Positions 17,207 to 25,005 of a stretch of 64,000 bases of DNA are shown piece by piece. The notes below the pieces were generated by a model, which searched no databases, was not told where the DNA came from, and worked only from the letters and a program-made list of their open reading frames with translations. The stretch comes from Beijerinckiaceae bacterium (GTDB lineage Bacteria; Pseudomonadota; Alphaproteobacteria; Rhizobiales; Beijerinckiaceae), in the NCBI GenBank assembly GCA_027532775.1, contig JAPZTO010000001.1:682001-746000 (forward strand), read 5' to 3'. Every line of letters starts with the position of its first letter. The stretch's first letter is position 1. The translations under genes and the position numbers were made by a program.

Positions 17207-17307
17207 CGTCAACGGTCCTTTCCCGCGCGGAATCACAGCCTGATGTTGCAAATGCCCGGGGCTCCCGGCAAGTACGGATTGACTCCCCAGCCTGCGAGAA
17301 TGCCGCC

Positions 17308-17898
17308 ATGCAGACAGAAGCTCCCCGCCCGATCCGGTCCATCGCCGTCTTCTGCGGCTCGAATACCGGCCTCGGCGAAACCTATATCGAGGCCGCAAAA
17401 GCCCTCGGGCAGGCGATCGGCGCGCGCGGGCTGACGCTGGTCTATGGCGGCACCAACAAGGGATTGATGGGCCTGCTGGCCGATGCCACCCGCGCAGCAG
17501 GTGGGCATGCGCATGGTGTCATTACGCAGCGTCTCGCCGATCGCGGGCATCTGCATCTGGACCTCGATGCCAGCGAGATTGTCGGCTCGATGCGGGCGCG
17601 GAAAGCACGCATGGCGGAACTGGCGGATGCCTTCATCGCCCTGCCCGGCGGGATCGGGACGCTGGAGGAATTCATGGAGATCTGGACGCTGAACCAGCTC
17701 GGCGAGATCGACAAGCCTGCCGGGTTGCTCGACGTGGCAGGATATTACCAGCCCTTCCTCGCCTTCATCGACCACATGATCGGCCAGAGGTTCCTGCCGG
17801 CGGAACACCGGAACGGCATCGTGGTCGAGCCCGAGCCGGGCCGGCTGATCGACGGGTTGATGACCTTCCGGAAGGTTACGGTTCCGAAGTGGATGTGA
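17308..17898 (+). CDS. LOG-family protein (cytokinin riboside monophosphate phosphoribohydrolase type)
   Basis: 196-residue Rossmann-fold protein of the TIGR00730/LOG family. ATG at 17308 gives MQTEAPRPIRSIAVFCGSN. Diagnostic residues are intact: Arg-Lys in MRARKARM (about 98-99) and the PGGIGTLEE loop (about 113-121). The family releases free base from nucleoside 5'-monophosphates (AMP, cytokinin nucleotides). Its 3' end overlaps the convergent LysR gene by 23 bases, so the two transcripts are antisense at their ends. Proximity to a presumed base- or hydantoin-degrading operon is suggestive, but LOG genes are widespread with unrelated neighbours. Confidence 0.9.
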   Translation: MQTEAPRPIRSIAVFCGSNTGLGETYIEAAKALGQAIGARGLTLVYGGTNKGLMGLLADATRAAGGHAHGVITQRLADRGHLHLDLDASEIVGSMRARKARMAELADAFIALPGGIGTLEEFMEIWTLNQLGEIDKPAGLLDVAGYYQPFLAFIDHMIGQRFLPAEHRNGIVVEPEPGRLIDGLMTFRKVTVPKWM

Positions 17899-18799
17899 CC
17901 GGCGGTCCTGTGAAGCGCCGGCCGAGTTGCTCCGCGAACTTGGCCGCGGCCACGGGCAGGGCCCGGCCGCGGAGCTGCCCCATGGCCAGCCTTGCGGGCG
18001 GCATGTCGCGCAGGTCGACCGGGCGCGAGACGAGGCCATGGCGCTCCTTCAGGGTGGCCGGCGCGCCGACCTCGATCTGGAAGGTGATGGCCGGTTCGAA
18101 GCGCACGTAATTGCGCAGGAATTCGAAGGAATTCGATTCGACCACCGCCTCGAACCGGAAGGAACTGCGCGCCGTGGCTTCGTCGAGAAGCTGGCGCCCG
18201 CTATAGCTTGGATCGGGCAGAGCCAGCGGATAGACCGCGCAGTCCCGCAGGCGGAGGCTGGGCCTTCCGGCCAGCGGATGATCGGCCGCCATGATAGCCA
18301 CGACCCGCTGCTCGGCCGAGGCCAGGACCTGGAAATCCGCCATGACCGAAGGCCGGAACACCATGGCGAGATCGACCTCGAACTCCGCCAGCGCGCGCAG
18401 GGCATCGGCATGGTCGCGGACCTTCACCTCGAACTCGACCAGCGGGAACTCGTGCCTGTACGCGGCGATGACGCTCGGCAGCAGCTCATAGGCCAACGCC
18501 TGGCTGCAGGCGATCGAGACCGTGCCGCGCCGGAACCCGGAGAGATCCTCGATCTGCGAGCGGACACGGCTCATATCCGCAAGCTGGGTCCGGATATGGC
18601 GGATCAGCAACTCGCCGGCGGCATTGAGCCGGACGCCGCGCGGCAGACGCTCGAAAATCGGCGTGCCCAGCTCGTCCTCGATATCCTGGATCCGCCGGTT
18701 CAGGGCGGAAGCCGTCAGGTTGAGCCGCTCGGCCGCGCGCCGGATCGAACCGACGCGGGCGACCTCGTCGACATAGTTGAGGAGGCGCAGATGCTTCAC
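17876..18799 (-). CDS. LysR-type regulator of the amidohydrolase/ABC operon
   Basis: 307 residues. GTG at 18799 is chosen because it gives the standard LysR N terminus VKHLRLLNYVDEVARVGSIRR; the open frame continues upstream through the divergent gene and cannot be real there. The winged HTH runs to about residue 60 (AAERLNLTASALNRRIQDIE), followed by a two-lobed inducer-binding domain to about residue 290. Divergent from the binding-protein gene at 18914 across a 114-base gap that holds an imperfect inverted repeat (18820-18852), so it is probably the operon's activator. Its 3' end overlaps the LOG-family gene. Confidence 0.9.
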   Translation of the reverse strand: MKHLRLLNYVDEVARVGSIRRAAERLNLTASALNRRIQDIEDELGTPIFERLPRGVRLNAAGELLIRHIRTQLADMSRVRSQIEDLSGFRRGTVSIACSQALAYELLPSVIAAYRHEFPLVEFEVKVRDHADALRALAEFEVDLAMVFRPSVMADFQVLASAEQRVVAIMAADHPLAGRPSLRLRDCAVYPLALPDPSYSGRQLLDEATARSSFRFEAVVESNSFEFLRNYVRFEPAITFQIEVGAPATLKERHGLVSRPVDLRDMPPARLAMGQLRGRALPVAAAKFAEQLGRRFTGPPVTSTSEP

Positions 18800-18819
18800 G
18801 GGGATCTCATCCAAGCGGT

Positions 18820-18852
18820 GCTTTTTTCGAACAGGTCTGGCAAGAAATAAGC
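18820..18852. promoter_or_regulatory. Candidate LysR operator in the divergent gap
   Basis: Imperfect inverted repeat GCTTTTTTC (18820-18828) / GAAATAAGC (18844-18852), 8 of 9 positions symmetric, spacer of 15 bases. It lies 20 bases before the LysR start and about 60 before the binding-protein start, where LysR regulators usually bind. No convincing sigma70 promoter could be assigned by eye. Confidence 0.5.
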
Positions 18853-18913
18853 AGAAGACGGCATCGGTCAACTCCCCTAGCGTCCCCTGCGGTCTGAACA
18901 GGGGATGGCTGAC

Positions 18914-19978
18914 ATGGCATCGGATGACGCAGCACGGATTTCGCGAAGGGTTTTCGGCCTCGGTCTGGGCGGTGCCGCGCTGGCATCGACGCTGCCGCGC
19001 CCGGCCATCGCCCAATCGCTCACGCGGCTGAAAATGGTGCTGAACTGGCGCTATCAGGGGCCGCAGGGCTGGTTCTTCCTCGCCGAGGATCGCGGATATT
19101 TCCGCGAGGCCGGGCTCGAGGTCACGATGGACCAGGGCAACGGTTCCGGCGCTGCGGTCGGCGCGGTGGCCTCGGGCTCCTACGATCTCGGCTTCGGCGA
19201 CATCAACGCGCTGATCCAGCTCGTGGCGAAGGGCCCTGCAGGCGGCAATACGCCGCTCGCCATCTCGGCGCTCTACAACCGCCCGCCCTTTACCATCGCC
19301 GTCAAGGCGGACGGGCCGATCAAGACGCCGAAGGATTTCGAGGGCCGCACCCTCGGCGGGCCGGCCAATGATGGCGCGCTGAAATTGTTCCCGGCCTTTG
19401 CCAAGCAGGTCGGGATCGACCCGGCCAAGGTGCAGATCACCAACATGCAGCCGAACCTGCGCGAGCAGATGCTCCAGCGCGGACAGGTGGATGGCGTGTT
19501 CGGCTTCGTCAACACGATCCGCTTCTCGGCCAAGCTGGTCGGGATCGATCCGGACAAGGATTTCCGGTTCATCAATTACGGCGATTTCGGCATGGACCTC
19601 TATTCCAATGCGGTGATTGCCTCGCGCAAGCTCGTCAACGAGAACCCGGGTGCCCTGAAGGGGCTGCTGGCGGCGATCAACAAGGGCCTGAAGGATACGC
19701 TGAAGGACCCCGATGCCGCCGTCGAGGCCGTGGCCAAGCGCGAGCCGCTGATCAACAAGGTCGTCGAGAAGGAGCGCCTTATCGCAACCCTGGCCGACGA
19801 GATGAGCCATCCCGAACTCGCGAAGCTGGGCCTTGGCGAAATCGACGATGCCCGTTTTGCCAAGTCGATCGGCATCGTCGTCGAGGCGGATGGCCTGCCG
19901 CGCAGCCCGGCACCGGGCGAGATCTTCAGCCGCGCCTATCTGCCGCCGGCCGCCGATCGCATCACCAAGCTGCTCTGA
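18914..19978 (+). CDS. NitT/TauT-type ABC substrate-binding protein 1, Tat-exported
   Basis: 354 residues from ATG 18914; an in-frame ATG at 18905 is possible, but AGGGG abuts it directly and is better spaced for 18914. A twin-arginine signal (ISRRVFGLGLGGAALAS) ends near AIAQS. The mature protein belongs to the NMT1/SsuA/TauA-like group: LNWRYQGPQGWFFLAEDRG, a DLGFGDINALIQ strand, and a C-terminal lobe ending FSRAYLPPAADRITKLL. First gene of the ten-gene operon, 15 bases before the SDR. It is a paralogue of the binding protein at 23953 (same xW(R/K)YQG and GFGDxNAxIQ elements), which carries a Sec signal instead. Confidence 0.9.
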   Translation: MASDDAARISRRVFGLGLGGAALASTLPRPAIAQSLTRLKMVLNWRYQGPQGWFFLAEDRGYFREAGLEVTMDQGNGSGAAVGAVASGSYDLGFGDINALIQLVAKGPAGGNTPLAISALYNRPPFTIAVKADGPIKTPKDFEGRTLGGPANDGALKLFPAFAKQVGIDPAKVQITNMQPNLREQMLQRGQVDGVFGFVNTIRFSAKLVGIDPDKDFRFINYGDFGMDLYSNAVIASRKLVNENPGALKGLLAAINKGLKDTLKDPDAAVEAVAKREPLINKVVEKERLIATLADEMSHPELAKLGLGEIDDARFAKSIGIVVEADGLPRSPAPGEIFSRAYLPPAADRITKLL

Positions 19979-19993
19979 GCCGGAAGCGCGATC

Positions 19994-20788
19994 ATGGATC
20001 TGAAACTGAATGACCGGGTGGTGGTGATCACCGGCCCCGCCAAGGGCATGGGTGCGGCGATCACCCGCGCCTTCGCGGCGGAAGGCAGCCGGCTCGCCCT
20101 GCTCGGGCGCGACATCGCCGCCATCGAGCCTGTGGCCAAGGAAGTGCGGGCGAAGGGCGCCGAGGCCATCGTGATCGCCTGCGACATCACCCAGGGCGCG
20201 GCCTGCGACACCGCCATCGCCGAGACCAGGGCGGCCTTCGGCGGGCGCATCGATGTGCTGGTGAATGTGGCCGGCGGGTCGGGCCCGATCGGCAAGACGG
20301 GCTGGGAGACAACCGAGGCCGAATTCGACGAGATCGTCGACCTCAACATGCGCGGCTGCTTCAACACGATGCGGGCCTGCCTGCCGACGATGATCGCCCA
20401 GCGCGACGGGAAGATCGTCAATGTCGGCGGAACCTTCGGCATGCGCGGCCGCGCCGGCCGCATGGCCTATTCCGCCTCGAAATGGGGCCTCCGCGGCATC
20501 ACCAAGAGCTTCGCGCTGGAGGCTGGGCCCTACAATATCAACGTGAATTGCGTGGCGCCCGGCATGGTCGACGGCCCGCGCTTCCGCGGCAAGGTCGTGC
20601 CGGAAATGGCGGCGCGGCTGGGGATCACGGAGGAGCAGGCGGTCCAGAAGCACGCGGCGGATTACGCGCTGCGTCGCGTCTCGACCGACGAGGATGTGGC
20701 GCATGCCTGCCTGTTCCTCGCTTCCGAGGTTTCCCGCCAGATCAGCGGCGTCGACCTGCCGGTCGATGGCGGCTGGGCGATGCTGTGA
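19994..20788 (+). CDS. SDR-family NAD(P) oxidoreductase
   Basis: 264-residue classical SDR. Cofactor loop TGPAKGMG (about 14-21), NVAGGSG near 90, catalytic YSASKWG (about 157-163) and a C-terminal SGVDLPVDGGWAM close to the usual signature. The cofactor loop differs from the common TGxxxGIG by having GPAKGMG. Gene 2 of the operon, seven bases before the next start. It could oxidise or reduce a hydroxyl or keto intermediate of the imported compound. Substrate not predictable from sequence. Confidence 0.88.
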   Translation: MDLKLNDRVVVITGPAKGMGAAITRAFAAEGSRLALLGRDIAAIEPVAKEVRAKGAEAIVIACDITQGAACDTAIAETRAAFGGRIDVLVNVAGGSGPIGKTGWETTEAEFDEIVDLNMRGCFNTMRACLPTMIAQRDGKIVNVGGTFGMRGRAGRMAYSASKWGLRGITKSFALEAGPYNINVNCVAPGMVDGPRFRGKVVPEMAARLGITEEQAVQKHAADYALRRVSTDEDVAHACLFLASEVSRQISGVDLPVDGGWAML

Positions 20789-20795
20789 GGCGATG

Positions 20796-22250
20796 ATGAG
20801 CACGGAGCCCTTCCTTGCCGACCTCATCCTGACCGGCGGCACTGTTGTCACCGGGATGAACCGCTACCGCGCCGACATTGCCATCAAGGACGGCCTGATC
20901 GCGCTGGTCGGCGAGCCCTCCGCCATGCCGGCGGCACGCGAGATTGTCGATGTCAGCGGCACGTTCCTGCTGCCGGGCGCAATCGACGTGCATGTCCATT
21001 TCCGGGAGCCGGGATACACGCACAAGGAAGACTGGCGGACCGGCAGTGCCGCCGCGGCGATGGGCGGCACGACCACCGTCTTCGAGATGCCGAACACGCA
21101 TCCGCCGACCCGCTCGGTGCGCGAATTGCGCCAGAAGCAGCAGGCGGCCGAGAAGTCGCATGTGGATTTCGGCATTTATGGCCTGCTTGCCGAGGACAAT
21201 ATCGATGAGCTGCAGGGGCTGATCGATGGCGGCGTGAACGCCTTCAAATGCTTCATGGGCAATACGTTCGGCAACCTGCCCTCCCCCTCCACCGGGGCGA
21301 TGCTGGAAGGGTTCGAGATCATCGCGCCGTCCGGGCTGCGGATCTCGCTCCATGCCGAGACGGCCTCGATCATGGCCTGGCGGCAGAAAAGGCTGATGGA
21401 AGCCGGGCGGAACGATCCGCTCGCCCATATCGCCGCCCGGCCCGCCATCGTGGCAGCGGAGGCGGTGAGCCGCGCGGCGGAACTCGCCGAATGGACCGGC
21501 GCGCGTGTTCATGTGCTGCATATCTCCTCGGCGGCCGAGTTGCGCCCGCTGGCCGATGCCAAGGCGCGCGGCGTCGAGATGACCGGCGAGACCTGCCCCT
21601 GCTACCTGCTGCTCGACAGCCGCGATTATGCGCGGCTCGGCTCGATCATCCGGGTCAATCCGCCGGTGCGCGAGGAGAGCGATTCCGTCGCGATCTGGCA
21701 GGCGCTGCAGAGCGGCGTCGTCGACATGATCGCCACCGACCATGCGCCGCATACGCCGGAGGAAAAGTCGAAGGCCGTGATCTGGGAGGCCGATTGCGGC
21801 TTCCCCGGCGTTGAGACGCAGATGCCCCTGATGCTGAACGAAGTGGCAAGGGGGCGCATCACCCTTGAGCATTATGTGAAAATCTCGGCCGAAAACCCGG
21901 CCCGTGCCTTCGGGCTCTGGCCGGCCAAGGGGCGGATCGAGGCCGGCGCCCATGCGGATATCGCTGTGGTGGACATGGCCCGAAAGGAAACGATCACCGC
22001 TGCGGCCCTGCATTCGCGCGGCAAGATCACGCCGTTCGAGGGCGTCGAGGTGACGGGCGTGCCGATCCACACGCTGGTGCGCGGGCGTTTCGTCCAGCGC
22101 GACCGCCGCCTTGTCGAGGAAACGAGCGGCTGGGGCCGGCAGGTCACCTCCATCCAGCGCATGCCGCCGGCCCGGCCGCGCAATACCGGCCAGACATTGG
22201 CCGCAGTCTTGCGAGGGCCGGACAGGACCAGCCCGGGAGGCCCATCATGA
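20796..22250 (+). CDS. Dihydroorotase/allantoinase-like cyclic amidohydrolase 1
   Basis: 484-residue metal-dependent cyclic amidohydrolase (AllB/PyrC/hydantoinase clade). ATG at 20796 is set by GAGG five bases upstream. Metal ligands are all present: His66 and His68 in DVHVHFREPG, carbamylated Lys151 in AFKCFMG, histidines in LHAET and LHISSA, and Asp315 in ATDHAPH. The family opens cyclic diamides such as allantoin, hydantoins, dihydropyrimidines or dihydroorotate. A second homologue lies at 28929. There is a C-terminal extension beyond the usual end (about 25 residues, QRMPPARPRNTG onward) rich in Pro and Arg. The stop overlaps the ABC ATPase start (ATGA). Which ring is opened is unknown; it is not next to other pyr genes. 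Confidence 0.9.
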   Translation: MSTEPFLADLILTGGTVVTGMNRYRADIAIKDGLIALVGEPSAMPAAREIVDVSGTFLLPGAIDVHVHFREPGYTHKEDWRTGSAAAAMGGTTTVFEMPNTHPPTRSVRELRQKQQAAEKSHVDFGIYGLLAEDNIDELQGLIDGGVNAFKCFMGNTFGNLPSPSTGAMLEGFEIIAPSGLRISLHAETASIMAWRQKRLMEAGRNDPLAHIAARPAIVAAEAVSRAAELAEWTGARVHVLHISSAAELRPLADAKARGVEMTGETCPCYLLLDSRDYARLGSIIRVNPPVREESDSVAIWQALQSGVVDMIATDHAPHTPEEKSKAVIWEADCGFPGVETQMPLMLNEVARGRITLEHYVKISAENPARAFGLWPAKGRIEAGAHADIAVVDMARKETITAAALHSRGKITPFEGVEVTGVPIHTLVRGRFVQRDRRLVEETSGWGRQVTSIQRMPPARPRNTGQTLAAVLRGPDRTSPGGPS

Positions 22251-23119
22251 ACGCCCAGCTCCGAGCCGCCGAAGCCGGCGGCGGGGCGGCTCCGACCGCT
22301 CCGTTCATCGAGTTCGAGAATGCCTCGATCACGTATGGCAAGGGCGCGCGTGCCGTGCAGGCGCTGGCGCCGACCTCGCTGAAGATCGCCGAGGGCGAGT
22401 TCGTCGCCCTTGTCGGGCCCTCCGGCTGCGGCAAGTCGACCATCCTGAAAATGGTCGGCGAACTCCTGAAGCCAAGCACGGGTTTCGTCTTCGTGGCCGG
22501 CCGCGAGATCGGCGCGAACCCGATCCGGATCGGCATGGCCTACCAGAACCCGACCCTGCTGCCCTGGCTCAATATCCGCGACAACGTGATGCTGCCGCTG
22601 AAGATCGTGCCGCCCTTCCGGCAAGGCTTCCGGGCCAAGCGCAACAGCGAATTCAGGGACCGGGTCGAGACCTTGCTGAAGCAGGTCGGGCTTACCGGCT
22701 TTGCCGAGAAATATCCCTACCAGCTTTCCGGCGGGATGATGCAGCGCGCCAATCTCTGCCGCGCTCTGGTGCATGACCCGGACCTGCTGCTGCTCGACGA
22801 ACCCTTCGGCGCGCTCGACCAGTTCACCCGCGAGGAATTGTGGGCGGTCATGCAGGATCTCTGGCTGTCGAAGAAGCTCACAGTCATCCTCGTCACGCAT
22901 GACCTGCGCGAGGCGGCCTATCTCGCCAGCCGAATCTGCGTGATGAGCGCGCGGCCGGGCCGCATCCTCGACGACCAGATCGTCGAGCTGCCGCGTCCGC
23001 GCACGATCGACATGACCTTCCAGCCGGATTTCGTCGAACTGAACCAGAAGCTGCGCGCGATGATCGTCGGCGCGCGGGGCGGTACCGGCATTGTCAGCCA
23101 TCCGCCCGGCGCGGCCTGA
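22247..23119 (+). CDS. NitT/TauT-type ABC transporter ATP-binding protein
   Basis: 290-residue ATPase of the SsuB/TauB/NrtD group. Walker A GPSGCGKST (about 57-65), Q-loop MAYQNPTLLPWL, signature LSGGMMQRANLCRAL, Walker B LLLLDEPFGALDQ and switch His in VTHDLREA are intact. The start overlaps the preceding stop by four bases (ATGA), so translation is coupled to the cyclic amidohydrolase. It powers import with the permease at 23131; two binding proteins in the operon (18914, 23953) could both deliver to it. Confidence 0.95.
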   Translation: MNAQLRAAEAGGGAAPTAPFIEFENASITYGKGARAVQALAPTSLKIAEGEFVALVGPSGCGKSTILKMVGELLKPSTGFVFVAGREIGANPIRIGMAYQNPTLLPWLNIRDNVMLPLKIVPPFRQGFRAKRNSEFRDRVETLLKQVGLTGFAEKYPYQLSGGMMQRANLCRALVHDPDLLLLDEPFGALDQFTREELWAVMQDLWLSKKLTVILVTHDLREAAYLASRICVMSARPGRILDDQIVELPRPRTIDMTFQPDFVELNQKLRAMIVGARGGTGIVSHPPGAA

Positions 23120-23130
23120 GGAGGAACCCG

Positions 23131-23913
23131 ATGGAACGGATTCTCGACACCCTGCGGGAGAAAGGCGCTTCGACGGCGCTGATCCTCGGCTTCTTCGTGG
23201 CCTGGGAGCTTTTCTGCCTCGTGGCGAATATCTCCGACATCCTGCTGCCGCGCCCGACCCAGATCATCGCGGCCCTGGTGAAATTCTGGCCGGCAATCTG
23301 GCCGCATACCTACCAGACGCTCTACACCACGCTGGTCGGGTTCAGCATCGGGGTGGTGATCGGGCTGTTCCTCGGCGTGCTGATCGGCTCGTCGCGGCTG
23401 GCCTACGACACGGCCTATCCGCTGCTGGTCGGCTTTTCCTCGATCCCCAAGGTCGCGGTCGTGCCGATCTTCGTGCTCTGGTACGGCGCGGGCACGGTTC
23501 CAGCCATCCTGACCGCGATGATCATCTGCATCTTCCCGATCGTCGTGAATGTCGCCACCGGGATCGCCACGGTCGAGCCCGAGCTTGAGGATGTGATGAA
23601 GACGCTCAAGGCGTCGAAGCTCGACATTCTCTGGAATGTCAGCCTGCCGCGTTCGATGCCCTATTTCTTCGCCGCACTGAAAGTGGCGATCACCCTCGCC
23701 TTCGTCGGCTCGGTCGTGGCCGAGACCGTCGCTTCGAATAGGGGCATCGGCAACATGATGATGATCGCCTCTTCCAGCTTCAACGTGCCGCTGGTCTTTG
23801 CCGGCCTGTTCGTGCTCGCAGGGCTCGGCGTCACGCTCTACGTCCTGTTCTCGCTGATCGAACACCGGGTCACCGGCTGGGCCCACCGGAAGACCGATCT
23901 CGCTTCTCCCTGA
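23131..23913 (+). CDS. NitT/TauT-type ABC transporter permease
   Basis: 260-residue membrane subunit of the BPD_transp_1 superfamily, SsuC/TauC type, with about six hydrophobic segments. The cytoplasmic EAA-like loop is recognisable around ELEDVMKTLKASKLDILWNV followed by SLPRSMPYFFAALKVAI. Start ATG at 23131 with GGAGGAA ahead; 11 bases after the ATPase stop. Forms the channel homodimer for the NitT/TauT importer. Confidence 0.95.
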   Translation: MERILDTLREKGASTALILGFFVAWELFCLVANISDILLPRPTQIIAALVKFWPAIWPHTYQTLYTTLVGFSIGVVIGLFLGVLIGSSRLAYDTAYPLLVGFSSIPKVAVVPIFVLWYGAGTVPAILTAMIICIFPIVVNVATGIATVEPELEDVMKTLKASKLDILWNVSLPRSMPYFFAALKVAITLAFVGSVVAETVASNRGIGNMMMIASSSFNVPLVFAGLFVLAGLGVTLYVLFSLIEHRVTGWAHRKTDLASP

Positions 23914-23952
23914 AAGATCTCGCCCCTCTCCCCGAAACCCCAGGAGAATTCC

Positions 23953-24996
23953 ATGCGTCGCCTTTTCCTCAAGACTGCTCTTGCCACTCTCGCCGCCGCC
24001 ACGTTCGGCCTCGCAGCGCCGGCCTCGGCCCAGAGCCCGACCAAGATCCGCTTCACGCTCGACTGGAAATACCAGGGCGTCCATTCCTGGTATTTCTATG
24101 CCAAGGAAAAGGGCTATTTCGCCGCCGAGGGCCTCGACGTGACGATCGACCAGGGCGAAGGCTCGGCCGCCACCGTCACGCGGATCATGTCCGGCGCCTA
24201 TGATGCCGGCTTCGGCGACATGAACGCCATCATCCAGCAGGCGGTGAACAAGCCGGGCGAAGCGCCGGTCATGGTCTACATGATCTACAACAAGGCGCCC
24301 TTCGCGATCATCCACAAGGCGGACAGCCCGATCAAGACGCTGAAGGACCTCGAGGGGCGCAAGCTGACTTCGCCGGCCGGTTCGGCCACGCACCGGCTGT
24401 TCCCGATCTTCGCCAAGCTGAACGGCCTTGATGCCAGCAAGGTCGAGGTGGTGAACATTGCCCCCTCGGTTCAGGAAATGATGATGGTGCAGGGCCAGGT
24501 CGATGGCGGCTTCGTCTTTACCGTCACCTCCTACATGAACCTCATCGGGATGCGCCTGAACCCCGACAAGGACTACAAGTTCATCATGTATTCCGATCAC
24601 GGCATCGAGGCCTATTCGAACGGCGTGATGGTCTCGCAGAAGATGATCCGCGAGAACCCGAAGGCCGTGGCCGGGCTGGTGCGCGCCGTCAACCGCGCCA
24701 TGCTTGAGCTGACCGCCAATCCGGCCGAAGCCGGCAAGGTGATGGCGCGGGTCGAGCCGACGGTGAATCCGGAGATCGAGGCCAAGCGCGTCGAGTTCAC
24801 CTACCGCGCCCATATGTTCACGCCGGAGACCGACCGGATCGGCGCGGGCGATGTCTCGGACGAGCGGATGGGCAAGGCGATCGCGCAGATCGTCGAGGCG
24901 TTCGGCCTGCCCAAGGCCCCGACCATGGCGGAAGTGTTCAACCGCTCCTTCCTGCCGCCGCTGGCCGAGCGCAAGCTCGCCACGCCGAAGAGCTGA
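23953..24996 (+). CDS. NitT/TauT-type ABC substrate-binding protein 2, Sec-exported
   Basis: 347 residues, ATG at 23953 after CAGGAGAATTCC. A Sec signal peptide ([21 protein letters not shown]) ends at ASAQ. The mature domain begins [18 protein letters not shown] and resembles that of the binding protein at 18914 throughout. It includes [12 protein letters not shown] and a C-terminal [13 protein letters not shown] that parallels FSRAYLPPAADR. The operon therefore holds two diverged receptors for a single ATPase-permease pair. They probably recognise related ligands, for example a parent compound and a degradation product. Confidence 0.93.
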   Translation: MRRLFLKTALATLAAATFGLAAPASAQSPTKIRFTLDWKYQGVHSWYFYAKEKGYFAAEGLDVTIDQGEGSAATVTRIMSGAYDAGFGDMNAIIQQAVNKPGEAPVMVYMIYNKAPFAIIHKADSPIKTLKDLEGRKLTSPAGSATHRLFPIFAKLNGLDASKVEVVNIAPSVQEMMMVQGQVDGGFVFTVTSYMNLIGMRLNPDKDYKFIMYSDHGIEAYSNGVMVSQKMIRENPKAVAGLVRAVNRAMLELTANPAEAGKVMARVEPTVNPEIEAKRVEFTYRAHMFTPETDRIGAGDVSDERMGKAIAQIVEAFGLPKAPTMAEVFNRSFLPPLAERKLATPKS

Positions 24997-25005
24997 GAGG
25001 AGGCG

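Noticed and set aside
18820-20851. Upstream extension of the LysR frame on the minus strand (to about 990 codons)
   Set aside because: It runs antisense through the binding-protein and SDR genes; the real LysR N terminus starts at GTG 18799.
20796-22250. Dihydroorotase for pyrimidine synthesis (pyrC)
   Set aside because: Two paralogues sit in an inducible-looking uptake operon with deaminases; no pyrB or other pyr gene is near.
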